Shown one piece after another: positions 1-5,323 of a DNA stretch of 7,045 nt. A program made the translations under genes and the position numbers. The DNA comes from Myxococcales bacterium (GTDB lineage Bacteria > Myxococcota_A > Bradymonadia > Bradymonadales > Bradymonadaceae): positions 1 to 7,045 of the forward strand of contig SKMT01000451.1 in the NCBI GenBank assembly GCA_007120915.1, given 5' to 3'. Each line of letters starts with the position of its first letter. Positions within the stretch are counted from its first letter, which is position 1. A model generated the notes under the pieces. It saw only the letters and a program-made list of their open reading frames with translations. It made no database searches and had not been told where the DNA came from.

Positions 1-555
1 CCCCAGTACCACCAGCCCCCATGCGGCAAAGCCGAACACCAGCAGCACAGCACTGTCCATCTGCATTAGAATTGCCACCACTACAAACCAGGTCGCATAG
101 GCCACTGCCACCGCCACCCCCTTGACCACAAATGTACCTGCCATCGTGGCGAGATAGCTCTTCGCCTGCGAAAACTCCCCCTTCGTCGAACGGCCGGTGT
201 ATCGGTTGTCGACGTGACGAATCTTCAGCCCCCAGAAATATGCCGCCACAACCACCGCGACCACCACCGCCAGGATGATCCCCAGCACTATCAGTGCACC
301 ACCGGTTTCTCTCGCCCCCAGAAACCCTCCCATGCCTGCAACGGTGACGATCCCTCCCACCAGCACCATGTGCACGATCATCCAGAGCACATAGTAACCC
401 ATCAGCCGAAGCCCCGTCTTCGGAACCAGATCGAGGATCAGCCTCGCCGTATCAGCAAACCCGGTCGGATCCACCTGCTCCGGCTGCGGATGCTGATGAT
501 CTGCCGGGCCCAGCTCGGCATCCGGGCTCGAATACGGATTCGCTTCCGTCTCCAT
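1..555 (-). CDS. Hypothetical multi-pass membrane protein, C-terminus beyond the left edge
   Basis: The minus strand is open from ATG 553-555 to the window edge, giving 185 codons without a stop. The N-terminus (METEANPYSSPDAEL) is a polar, Pro/Gln/His-rich cytoplasmic-looking segment of about 35 residues. The NPY..P.A.L opening is a style seen at the N-terminus of several uncharacterised bacterial membrane proteins. Hydrophobic stretches that could span the membrane lie at about residues 51-80 (LMGYYVLWMIVHMVLVGGIV onward), 86-110, 136-165 and 168-185. A basic, polar connector at 111-133 (KIRHVDNRYTGRSTKGEFSQ) sits between the second and third. The minus strand reads AGAGGCGG a few bases before the ATG, a plausible ribosome binding site. 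The gene diverges from the lipoprotein gene, and a 9-bp inverted repeat lies 30-56 bp upstream of the start codon. I do not recognise the family and assign no function. Reading frame and membrane nature are well supported; the exact start is likely. Confidence 0.8.
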   Translation of the reverse strand, partial: METEANPYSSPDAELGPADHQHPQPEQVDPTGFADTARLILDLVPKTGLRLMGYYVLWMIVHMVLVGGIVTVAGMGGFLGARETGGALIVLGIILAVVVAVVVAAYFWGLKIRHVDNRYTGRSTKGEFSQAKSYLATMAGTFVVKGVAVAVAYATWFVVVAILMQMDSAVLLVFGFAAWGLVVLG

Positions 556-584
556 TGGTTCCGCCTCTCATCTGTCACGCCAAA

Positions 585-611
585 TTGGTAGGTACTCACA
601 GAACCTACCAA
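585..611. promoter_or_regulatory. Perfect 9-bp inverted repeat upstream of the membrane protein gene
   Basis: TTGGTAGGT (585-593) is the exact reverse complement of ACCTACCAA (603-611), with a 9-base centre between them. The dyad lies 30-56 bp before the minus-strand ATG at 555. That is where an operator or a 5'-leader hairpin would sit. No uridine tract follows the stem on either strand, so an intrinsic terminator is unlikely. The half-site centres are 18 bp apart, somewhat under two helical turns. An operator for a dimeric regulator is the simplest reading, but no regulator gene is visible in the window. Confidence 0.5.
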
Positions 612-758
612 ACGGGGTTAGCAAATAAAATCGGGTCGCCCCAACGTCGTCCTCACGACCCAGGACTCATGATCATCGAGGTTGCGCAACCGCCTTCTAT
701 TAGAGACGCCTGAACTACGGCTAACTAAAGATTTATGGGGAGCTTCGGGTGACCCACT

Positions 759-880
759 GAGACACACGACCTCACAACCCCACGACCTCACGACCTCACG
801 ACCCCAAGACACGCGACCCAAGACACGCGACCCAAGACACGCGACCCAAGACACGCGACCCGAGACACACGACCTCACGA
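759..880. repeat. Short tandem repeat array (14-bp and 8-bp units) in the divergent spacer
   Basis: Four perfect copies of the 14-mer CCCAAGACACGCGA occupy 803-816, 817-830, 831-844 and 845-858. A fifth copy with two changes (CCCGAGACACACGA) occupies 859-872. Just before them, an 8-bp unit CACGACCT/C repeats at 781-788, 789-796 and 797-804. The 17-mer GAGACACACGACCTCAC occurs at 759-775 and again at 862-878, so it brackets the array. The 14-mer can be read as two heptamers (CCCAAGA + CACGCGA). Together with 612-758, where I see only short palindromes (ATGATCAT 669-676, GTTGCGCAAC 681-690), this fills most of the spacer between the divergent genes. Confidence 0.93.
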
Positions 881-886
881 CCCCGA

Positions 887-916
887 CTGGCATTCCCCCC
901 GCCAAGCCAGTACAAT
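887..916 (+). promoter_or_regulatory. Candidate sigma70-type promoter for the lipoprotein gene
   Basis: TACAAT at 911-916 matches the -10 consensus at five of six positions. CTGGCA at 887-892 matches TTGACA at four of six, with an 18-bp spacer. The -10 box lies 53 bp before the ATG at 970, giving a short leader. The box begins about 30 bp after the end of the tandem repeat array. This is a consensus match only, with no transcript evidence. Confidence 0.45.
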
Positions 917-969
917 CCCGGCGGTCCCACACCGAAAATGGTTTTCGTCCAAACCTCAGAGGTTCCGCT

Positions 970-3057
970 ATGTTCTCACGTCGTCTGTTGATCTACCTGA
1001 CCGCTGCAGCCCTCTCCATCGGCACCCTCGCCTGCGGTGATCCCGAAGAGGAACAGGACAACCAGCAGGAAAACCAGGAACCGGACAACCAGAACAACCA
1101 GAATAATCAGAACAACCAGGAGCCCGACCACCCCGACGAGCGCACCACCGATTGCGATGCGTTGATGCCGGAGTACTGCTCGATGCCCTGGCCGTCGAAC
1201 CAGTTTCTCCAGGAAGATAGCGAACGTGACACCGGCTACACCCTCGACTTCGGTGAGACCACGCTTCCCGTCAGCAACAACAATGACGAGCCCATCGACC
1301 ACGAGATGTACCGCCGGCTCGACGGCTACGGGCTGGGCACGCCGGTGGCGGTGTTGTTTCCCGACGTCGACATCTCCGGGATGCCCGCCGAAGACTCCAT
1401 CGAAGATTCGATCGAAGACGACGACCGCGACGCCTTCTTCTTCGAGGTGACCGACAACGGGCTCGAACCGGTGCCCTTCTGGGCGGAACTCGACGTGCAT
1501 GCCGCATCCCCGGACGAACAGGTGTTGTATCTGCGCCCGGCGGTCATCCTCGAGGAAGACGCCCGCTACGTCGTCGGATTCCGCAATCTCGTCGACGACG
1601 ACGGCGACGAATTCGAGCGCTCCGACGCCTTCGAGGCCTATCTGTCCGGCGACGCCGCCGACGACGAAGAGCTGGCCTGGCGACAGGATCGATTCGACGA
1701 CATCTTCGAGATGCTCGAGGACGCCGGCGTCGACCGCGACAATCTGACGCTGGCCTGGGACTTCCACACCGGCAGCAGCGACGGATTGCACGGCGATCTG
1801 CTCCACGTCATCGACGAAGGGCTCGCCGAGGCCGAAGACAACGGCATCCCCATCGAGATCGACAACGTCGAGGCATTCGATGAGAGCGAACACGACGACG
1901 TCGCCTTCCGCGTCGAAGGCACCTTCGAGGTCCCCCACTTCCTGGAGCCCTCCGACCGCACCTCCGCGCCGACGGCCTACCTGTTTCACCGCGACGACGA
2001 TGACAACCCCGCCGTCAACGGCACACGGGAAGCCGACTTCTGGCTTCAGATCCCCCACTCCGCCGTCGACGGCGACCCCCAGGGGCTGGTCAACTACGGC
2101 CACGGCATGCTCGGCAGCGGCAGCCAGACCTTCTCCGAGGGCTCCAACGCCCCCATCGGTAACGACAACGACCTGATCTTCTTCGGCGCCGATTTCATCG
2201 GCTTCGCCGACTCCGACGTCCCCCAGGCGATCGAGGCGCTGCAACAGCCGACGTTCTTCAAAGAGCTCGTCGATCGGATGCACCAGGGCGTGCTCGAATA
2301 CGTCCTTCTGACCCAGGCGATGAAAAACAGCCTCGAAGAACTCCCTGACGACGACGCCTTCGACGAAGTCGGCGACGATCTCGAGCTGACCGTCGACGAC
2401 GAACGCGTCTACTACTCCGGCATCTCCCAGGGTGGCATCTACGGGGTGACCGTACTCGCCGTCGACCCCACCGTCCGCCACGGCCATCTGGGCGTTCCCG
2501 GCCACAACTACGCGATGATGATGGAGCGCTCCTCGAACTTCTACGGGACCTACGACAACTTCATCCGCGCCGGCTTCCCCGACCGCGTCGACCAGTCGAT
2601 GGCCATCCCCATCATCCAGCTGCTGTGGGACAAGATCGACCCCATCAGCTATCTGCGCCGGCTCGAAGCCGAGCCCTTCGACCCCGACACCCCCAAGCAC
2701 GGGCTGTTCGCCACCGCCAAGGGCGACTACCAGGTCGCCGTGGTCACCAAAGAGATCACCGCCCGAAGCGGCATCGACATCCCGATTCTCGAAAACTACG
2801 ACCGCGAACGCGGCGAACCCTGGGATGTCGACGTCGCCGAGTATGACCATGCGGGCTCCGGTATCGTAAATTACGACTTCGGCAACCCTTGGCCCGAAGC
2901 GGGCAACGACGCCCCGGAAGACGACTACGGCGACCCCCACGGGCTTCCCCGCCGGCTGCCCGAACACCAACAACAGCTCGCCCACTTTCTGGACACCGGC
3001 GAGATCATCGACGTCTGCGACGGCGACCCCTGCTACTTTCCTCCGGAGGAGGATTGA
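970..3057 (+). CDS. Secreted lipoprotein with alpha/beta-hydrolase-like domain
   Basis: A 695-residue protein predicted to be exported and lipid-anchored. Residues 1-21 (MFSRRLLIYLTAAALSIGTLA) form a signal peptide with two Arg, a hydrophobic core and Cys22 as lipidation site. The lipobox TLAC is imperfect because position -3 is Thr. Residues 24-57 are an Asp/Glu/Asn/Gln tether containing NQNNQNNQNNQ. A Cys pair (C62, C70) opens the folded part at DCDALMPEYC, followed by PWPSN. Residues about 75-360 look like a beta-rich N-terminal domain. NYGHGMLGSG (375-384) and YYSGISQGG (481-489) then fit an oxyanion-region loop and a nucleophile elbow with Ser486 as candidate catalytic Ser. Candidate His residues are 657, 666 and 672; a C683/C688 pair lies near the end. 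This fits a family of uncharacterised large hydrolase-like exoproteins common in Myxococcota; substrate unknown. The start at 970 is chosen because AGAGG (958-962) lies 7 nt upstream and the signal peptide begins there. The frame stays open back to 682, but that part is repeat DNA. The protein is very acidic. Confidence 0.93.
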   Translation: MFSRRLLIYLTAAALSIGTLACGDPEEEQDNQQENQEPDNQNNQNNQNNQEPDHPDERTTDCDALMPEYCSMPWPSNQFLQEDSERDTGYTLDFGETTLPVSNNNDEPIDHEMYRRLDGYGLGTPVAVLFPDVDISGMPAEDSIEDSIEDDDRDAFFFEVTDNGLEPVPFWAELDVHAASPDEQVLYLRPAVILEEDARYVVGFRNLVDDDGDEFERSDAFEAYLSGDAADDEELAWRQDRFDDIFEMLEDAGVDRDNLTLAWDFHTGSSDGLHGDLLHVIDEGLAEAEDNGIPIEIDNVEAFDESEHDDVAFRVEGTFEVPHFLEPSDRTSAPTAYLFHRDDDDNPAVNGTREADFWLQIPHSAVDGDPQGLVNYGHGMLGSGSQTFSEGSNAPIGNDNDLIFFGADFIGFADSDVPQAIEALQQPTFFKELVDRMHQGVLEYVLLTQAMKNSLEELPDDDAFDEVGDDLELTVDDERVYYSGISQGGIYGVTVLAVDPTVRHGHLGVPGHNYAMMMERSSNFYGTYDNFIRAGFPDRVDQSMAIPIIQLLWDKIDPISYLRRLEAEPFDPDTPKHGLFATAKGDYQVAVVTKEITARSGIDIPILENYDRERGEPWDVDVAEYDHAGSGIVNYDFGNPWPEAGNDAPEDDYGDPHGLPRRLPEHQQQLAHFLDTGEIIDVCDGDPCYFPPEED

Positions 3058-3080
3058 GAGGTACTCTTCTGGTTCGCGAC

Positions 3081-3197
3081 AGGCCCCTCGCACACCACAA
3101 ACTCTAATAACCTGCACGGCTTCCCTCCCCGGATTCGCCGGGGAGGTGCCGAACGAGCGCAGCGATGTGAGGCGGAGGGGCCCCTCGCACACCAGAA
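3081..3197. repeat. Palindromic intergenic element bounded by 16-bp direct repeats
   Basis: GGCCCCTCGCACACCA occurs at 3082-3097 and again at 3179-3194; extended to 19 bases the copies differ at one position. Between them is a strong hairpin: CCTCCCCGG (3124-3132), loop ATTCG, CCGGGGAGG (3138-3146). A GC-rich tail (GTGCCGAACGAGCGCAGCGA onward) ends in GGCGGAGGGGCCCC. GGCCCCT at 3082-3088 can also pair with AGGGGCC at 3176-3182 to close the whole unit. The CCTCCCC/GGGGAGGTG...GGCGGAGGGG layout resembles dispersed intergenic palindromes seen in many GC-rich Proteobacteria. No T-tract follows any stem, so it is not a classic terminator, although the hairpin could stabilise the 3' end of the lipoprotein mRNA. 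Confidence 0.75.
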
Positions 3198-3291
3198 GCC
3201 CCCGCGACCGTAACACTTCACCTCCCACCGTTCGTGTTCATCTTTACCCCGGCGTAACCCCCGTAACCTCTCCTTCCCCCGGGAGACGAAG

Positions 3292-4206
3292 ATGAACATC
3301 GCAGTTGCCGTAGACTTCTCGATGGAATCGCACTTCGCGGTACGCTGGGCGCTCGATCTGCGCAACCGGCTGCGCGACCGCGAAACCCCGGTGAACACCT
3401 TCGCGGTGACCATCCCCGCCGACGACCAAGATTTCGGCTACCGCACCCTCGCCGGGCTCCCCACCGCCACCACCGAAGACGCCGGGGTCACCCACCAGAT
3501 CGCCCATCACATCCGCGATTTCCTCGAATCCGTGGACTACGACGTCGACGACGTCCAGATCGTCCTCGAAGAGGGCGACCCCTCCAAGGTAATCTCCCGG
3601 TTCTGTGAGACCCACGACATCGACTGGCTGGTCACCGGGATGAACTCATCCGACGCACTAAGCCGTCTGGTACTCGGCTCGACGGTGCACCGCCTCAGCG
3701 AAATCGCCCCCTGCAATCTGGTGGTCGTTCACCCCGAGCACAGCCGGCTGCAATCGGCGTTGGACGTCGCCGCCGGCATCGACTTTCTGCCCGGCTCCGA
3801 GACCGCCCTGTTCGGCGCCGCCGCCCTGGCCGATGTCACCGGCGGGCACCTCCACCTGGTGCACGCGTTGCAGGAAGCACCCACCGGCGCCTCCCGACGC
3901 GGCCCACTCTCCACCCTCGACCCCGAGGACATGGCCCGCCTCGAAGCCGACGCCAACGAGTCGCTCGACATGATGATGGACGAAATCCGGCGCCAGCACC
4001 CCGAGTTGAACTACAGCAAGCTCATCCACTCCGGCTCTGCGAAAAAAGTGCTCATCAACTACATCGCCGAACAGGACATCGACGCGGTGTGCCTGGGCAA
4101 AGTCCACCACTCCACCTTCGAAAAGTGGTTCTTCGGCAGCGTCTCCCGCGCCCTGCTCAAAAAGATGCCCACCACCCTGGTGCTCGTTCCTCCCGAAGAG
4201 GCATAA
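3292..4206 (+). CDS. Tandem-domain universal stress protein (UspA family)
   Basis: A 304-residue cytoplasmic protein made of two Usp domains, at about residues 1-147 and 155-302, twice the length of a single-domain UspA. Each begins with a beta strand ending in Asp (VAVDFS, D8; AAGIDFLPGS, D164) and ends with the family's C-terminal strand (NLVVVHPE; TTLVLVPPE). The nucleotide-binding signature G-2x-G-9x-G-S/T is present in both with exact spacing but with the middle Gly replaced: G116-MN-S119-9x-G129-S130 in domain 1, and G269-KV-H272-9x-G282-S283 in domain 2. Usp proteins generally act in stress survival, many through ATP binding; whether this one binds nucleotide is open. GGGAGA at 3281-3286 is a good ribosome binding site directly before the ATG. 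It lies 234 bp after the lipoprotein gene with a palindromic element between, so co-transcription is doubtful, and it converges on the cyclo-ligase-family gene. Confidence 0.95.
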   Translation: MNIAVAVDFSMESHFAVRWALDLRNRLRDRETPVNTFAVTIPADDQDFGYRTLAGLPTATTEDAGVTHQIAHHIRDFLESVDYDVDDVQIVLEEGDPSKVISRFCETHDIDWLVTGMNSSDALSRLVLGSTVHRLSEIAPCNLVVVHPEHSRLQSALDVAAGIDFLPGSETALFGAAALADVTGGHLHLVHALQEAPTGASRRGPLSTLDPEDMARLEADANESLDMMMDEIRRQHPELNYSKLIHSGSAKKVLINYIAEQDIDAVCLGKVHHSTFEKWFFGSVSRALLKKMPTTLVLVPPEEA

Positions 4207-4232
4207 CCGCGCCGAACACCGCCAACAGACAT

Positions 4233-4364
4233 TTCCGAGTTCCGAGTTCCGACTTCCGATTTACCTTTACTTCGTCTCCAGATTTCCACGCAATCTCAAT
4301 GAATCGGCCGGAAACCATCAGACAAAGAGAAGATAAAAGTCGATCGGAAGTCGGAAGTCGGAAA
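4233..4364. repeat. Heptamer repeats in opposite orientation between convergent genes
   Basis: Four heptamers TTCCGAG, TTCCGAG, TTCCGAC, TTCCGAT fill 4233-4260. On the other side, TCGGAAG, TCGGAAG and TCGGAAA fill 4344-4364. TTCCGACTTCCGAT (4247-4260) is the exact reverse complement of ATCGGAAGTCGGAA (4343-4356). The two arms enclose 82 bp, whose flanks (TTACCTTTACTTCGTCTC and AGAGAAGATAAAAG) are also roughly complementary. A long imperfect stem can therefore form in RNA from either strand. It lies 27 bp after the Usp stop and 47 bp after the end of the facing minus-strand gene. A role in bidirectional 3'-end formation is possible, but there is no proper T-tract after the stem. Confidence 0.85.
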
Positions 4365-4410
4365 GGGCGCGGCGTCGTCGCAGAATAGCCGCCCCCTTCC
4401 GATTCCCAGC

Positions 4411-5109
4411 TCACAACTCCCCCAAAACCGGCATCGCCTCCACATCCCCCTCGTCGAGCAACTCCCAGTCGAGCCCCTCCGGGCCCTCCCCCGGCGATGC
4501 GACCTCCCACAACCGCGTCGGCGTGGCGATCACCGACAGATGCACGTCGTGGTCCTCGACGGGAAACTCGTCGACCACCTGCACGTCGTGCACCGTGGTG
4601 ACCACCGGCACCGGTGGCTGGCCCAGCTCGCGCAAAATCGCGTACTCCAGGTCGCTGTAGCCGTGGCCCTTGCCGGCGCGTTTCCCATCCTCGGTGACCG
4701 CCACACAACCGGTGACAATCACGTCGATGTCGGGCATCTCGTCGAGCGCCACCTTCCGGGCATGCGGTTTCCACCGGCTGATCATCGTCGCGTCGCGAAT
4801 GTCATCATCGGCAATCTCGGCGGGATCGAACGCCATAAATCCCGCTTTCAGCCTCGGCGTGGGGACTACCACCGTTTTGCCCGCACGAAGCAGCGCCTCT
4901 CTGACCGGCCGCTGCGGTGAGTCGGGATTGACTTTTACCACCTGCGCCTTTGCCACCAGCGGATGCTCCACCAGCCGCGCCGCCGCCTCTTCGGCCCCCG
5001 AGAAGTTTGGAATTCGGCCCGTTACCGGAAAGGGAAACCGCGCCACACCCTGCTCGGTCAGCTCGTCCCAGACCCATTCCCTGGCAGATTGCTTGGTTTC
5101 AAATTGCAT
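4411..5109 (-). CDS. 5-formyltetrahydrofolate cyclo-ligase family protein (MTHFS-like paralogue)
   Basis: A 232-residue cytoplasmic protein. The N-terminal helix carries basic residues in the K6...R10 pattern (KQSAREWVWDELTEQGVARF), leading to PFPVTGRIPNFSGAEEAA (27-43). KTVVVPTPRLKAGF follows at 78-91, and then the nucleotide-binding signature GKGHGYSDLEY (146-156), which corresponds to the G.G.GYYD motif of cyclo-ligases. True cyclo-ligases make 5,10-methenyl-THF from 5-formyl-THF with ATP. The RIPNF..A..AA segment and GYSDLEY instead of GYYDR point to the divergent paralogue group of this family, which is reported not to share the standard activity and has been linked by genome context to thiamine metabolism; nothing here confirms that link. 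The start at 5109 is preferred: AGGTGG lies 7 nt upstream and the domain begins there, although the frame is open back to 5241. It follows the kinase gene on the same strand after 214 bp. Confidence 0.9.
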   Translation of the reverse strand: MQFETKQSAREWVWDELTEQGVARFPFPVTGRIPNFSGAEEAAARLVEHPLVAKAQVVKVNPDSPQRPVREALLRAGKTVVVPTPRLKAGFMAFDPAEIADDDIRDATMISRWKPHARKVALDEMPDIDVIVTGCVAVTEDGKRAGKGHGYSDLEYAILRELGQPPVPVVTTVHDVQVVDEFPVEDHDVHLSVIATPTRLWEVASPGEGPEGLDWELLDEGDVEAMPVLGEL

Positions 5110-5247
5110 TTCAGTACCACCTGCACATCGACCCATCTCGAACACATTGGTCCAACTCGGCGGTATCACCTCCGTCCACCCGCGCTCCCTCCACTTTGCT
5201 ACGGTCGCACGGGCCCACCAGGGGGGCATCTCAACCCTCACGGGTCA

Positions 5248-5292
5248 CCCAGAGCCCAGCTCCCAGCGCCCAGCACCCAGCACCCAGCGCCC
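5248..5292 (-). other. Potential G-quadruplex motif created by the heptamer repeat
   Basis: On the minus strand this stretch has seven GGG tracts, each separated by exactly four bases, which satisfies the canonical four-tract pattern (G3 with loops of 1-7) several times over. The minus strand is the sense strand of both flanking genes, so RNA crossing this spacer would carry the G-tracts. Folding is inferred from the pattern, not shown. Confidence 0.6.
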
Positions 5293-5310
5293 AGAGCCTA
5301 GAGCCTAGAG
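5248..5310. repeat. Nine-unit heptamer tandem repeat (consensus CCYAGMN)
   Basis: The stretch divides without gaps into nine heptamers: CCCAGAG, CCCAGCT, CCCAGCG, CCCAGCA, CCCAGCA, CCCAGCG, CCCAGAG, CCTAGAG, CCTAGAG, followed by a degenerate tenth starting CCTA at 5311. The first five positions are nearly fixed and the last two vary. The array ends 14 bp from the kinase stop codon and lies about 140 bp upstream of the cyclo-ligase-family start. It is therefore in the kinase 3' region or the next gene's leader on the minus strand. The rest of this 214-bp spacer shows no convincing promoter or terminator. Confidence 0.95.
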
Positions 5311-5323
5311 CCTACCCCCCGCC

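Noticed and set aside
633..661. Short inverted repeat GGGTCG/CGACCC followed on the minus strand by ATTTTATTT, terminator-like
   Set aside because: The stem is only 6 bp, and no minus-strand gene ends there; it lies upstream of the membrane protein gene.
759..880. CRISPR-like array
   Set aside because: Units of 14 and 8 bp follow each other without spacers, and no cas genes are present; it is a simple tandem repeat.
887..905. Sigma54-type promoter (GG-N10-GC present)
   Set aside because: The GG and GC are correctly spaced but the TT before GC is CC, and no activator site or activator gene is seen; the overlapping TACAAT box fits better.
618..932. A 104-codon minus-strand frame across the repeat array
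   Set aside because: Its sequence is the repeat read as protein (Val/Arg/Ser/Gly-rich), with no recognisable ribosome site or domain.
682..969. N-terminal extension of the lipoprotein by 96 residues
   Set aside because: The extension translates the tandem repeat array, covers the likely promoter and would bury the signal peptide; the ATG at 970 has its own ribosome binding site.
3124..3146. Intrinsic terminator of the lipoprotein gene
   Set aside because: The hairpin is strong, but it is followed by TGCCGAACG and not by a T-tract.
976..3228. A 750-codon open frame antisense to the lipoprotein gene
   Set aside because: Its codons are in exact register with the sense codons, so its stops would be sense TTA, CTA or TCA. 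After residue 3 the lipoprotein gene simply avoids these AT-rich codons. The translation is low-complexity Val/Gly/Asp with no domain.
4157..4774. A 205-codon minus-strand frame overlapping the Usp and cyclo-ligase-family genes
   Set aside because: It overlaps two well-supported genes in another frame and its translation is Arg/Gly-rich shadow sequence.
5110..5241. Upstream starts (5241 or 5136) for the cyclo-ligase-family gene
   Set aside because: The added residues resemble no part of the family, and AGGTGG is correctly spaced for the ATG at 5109.
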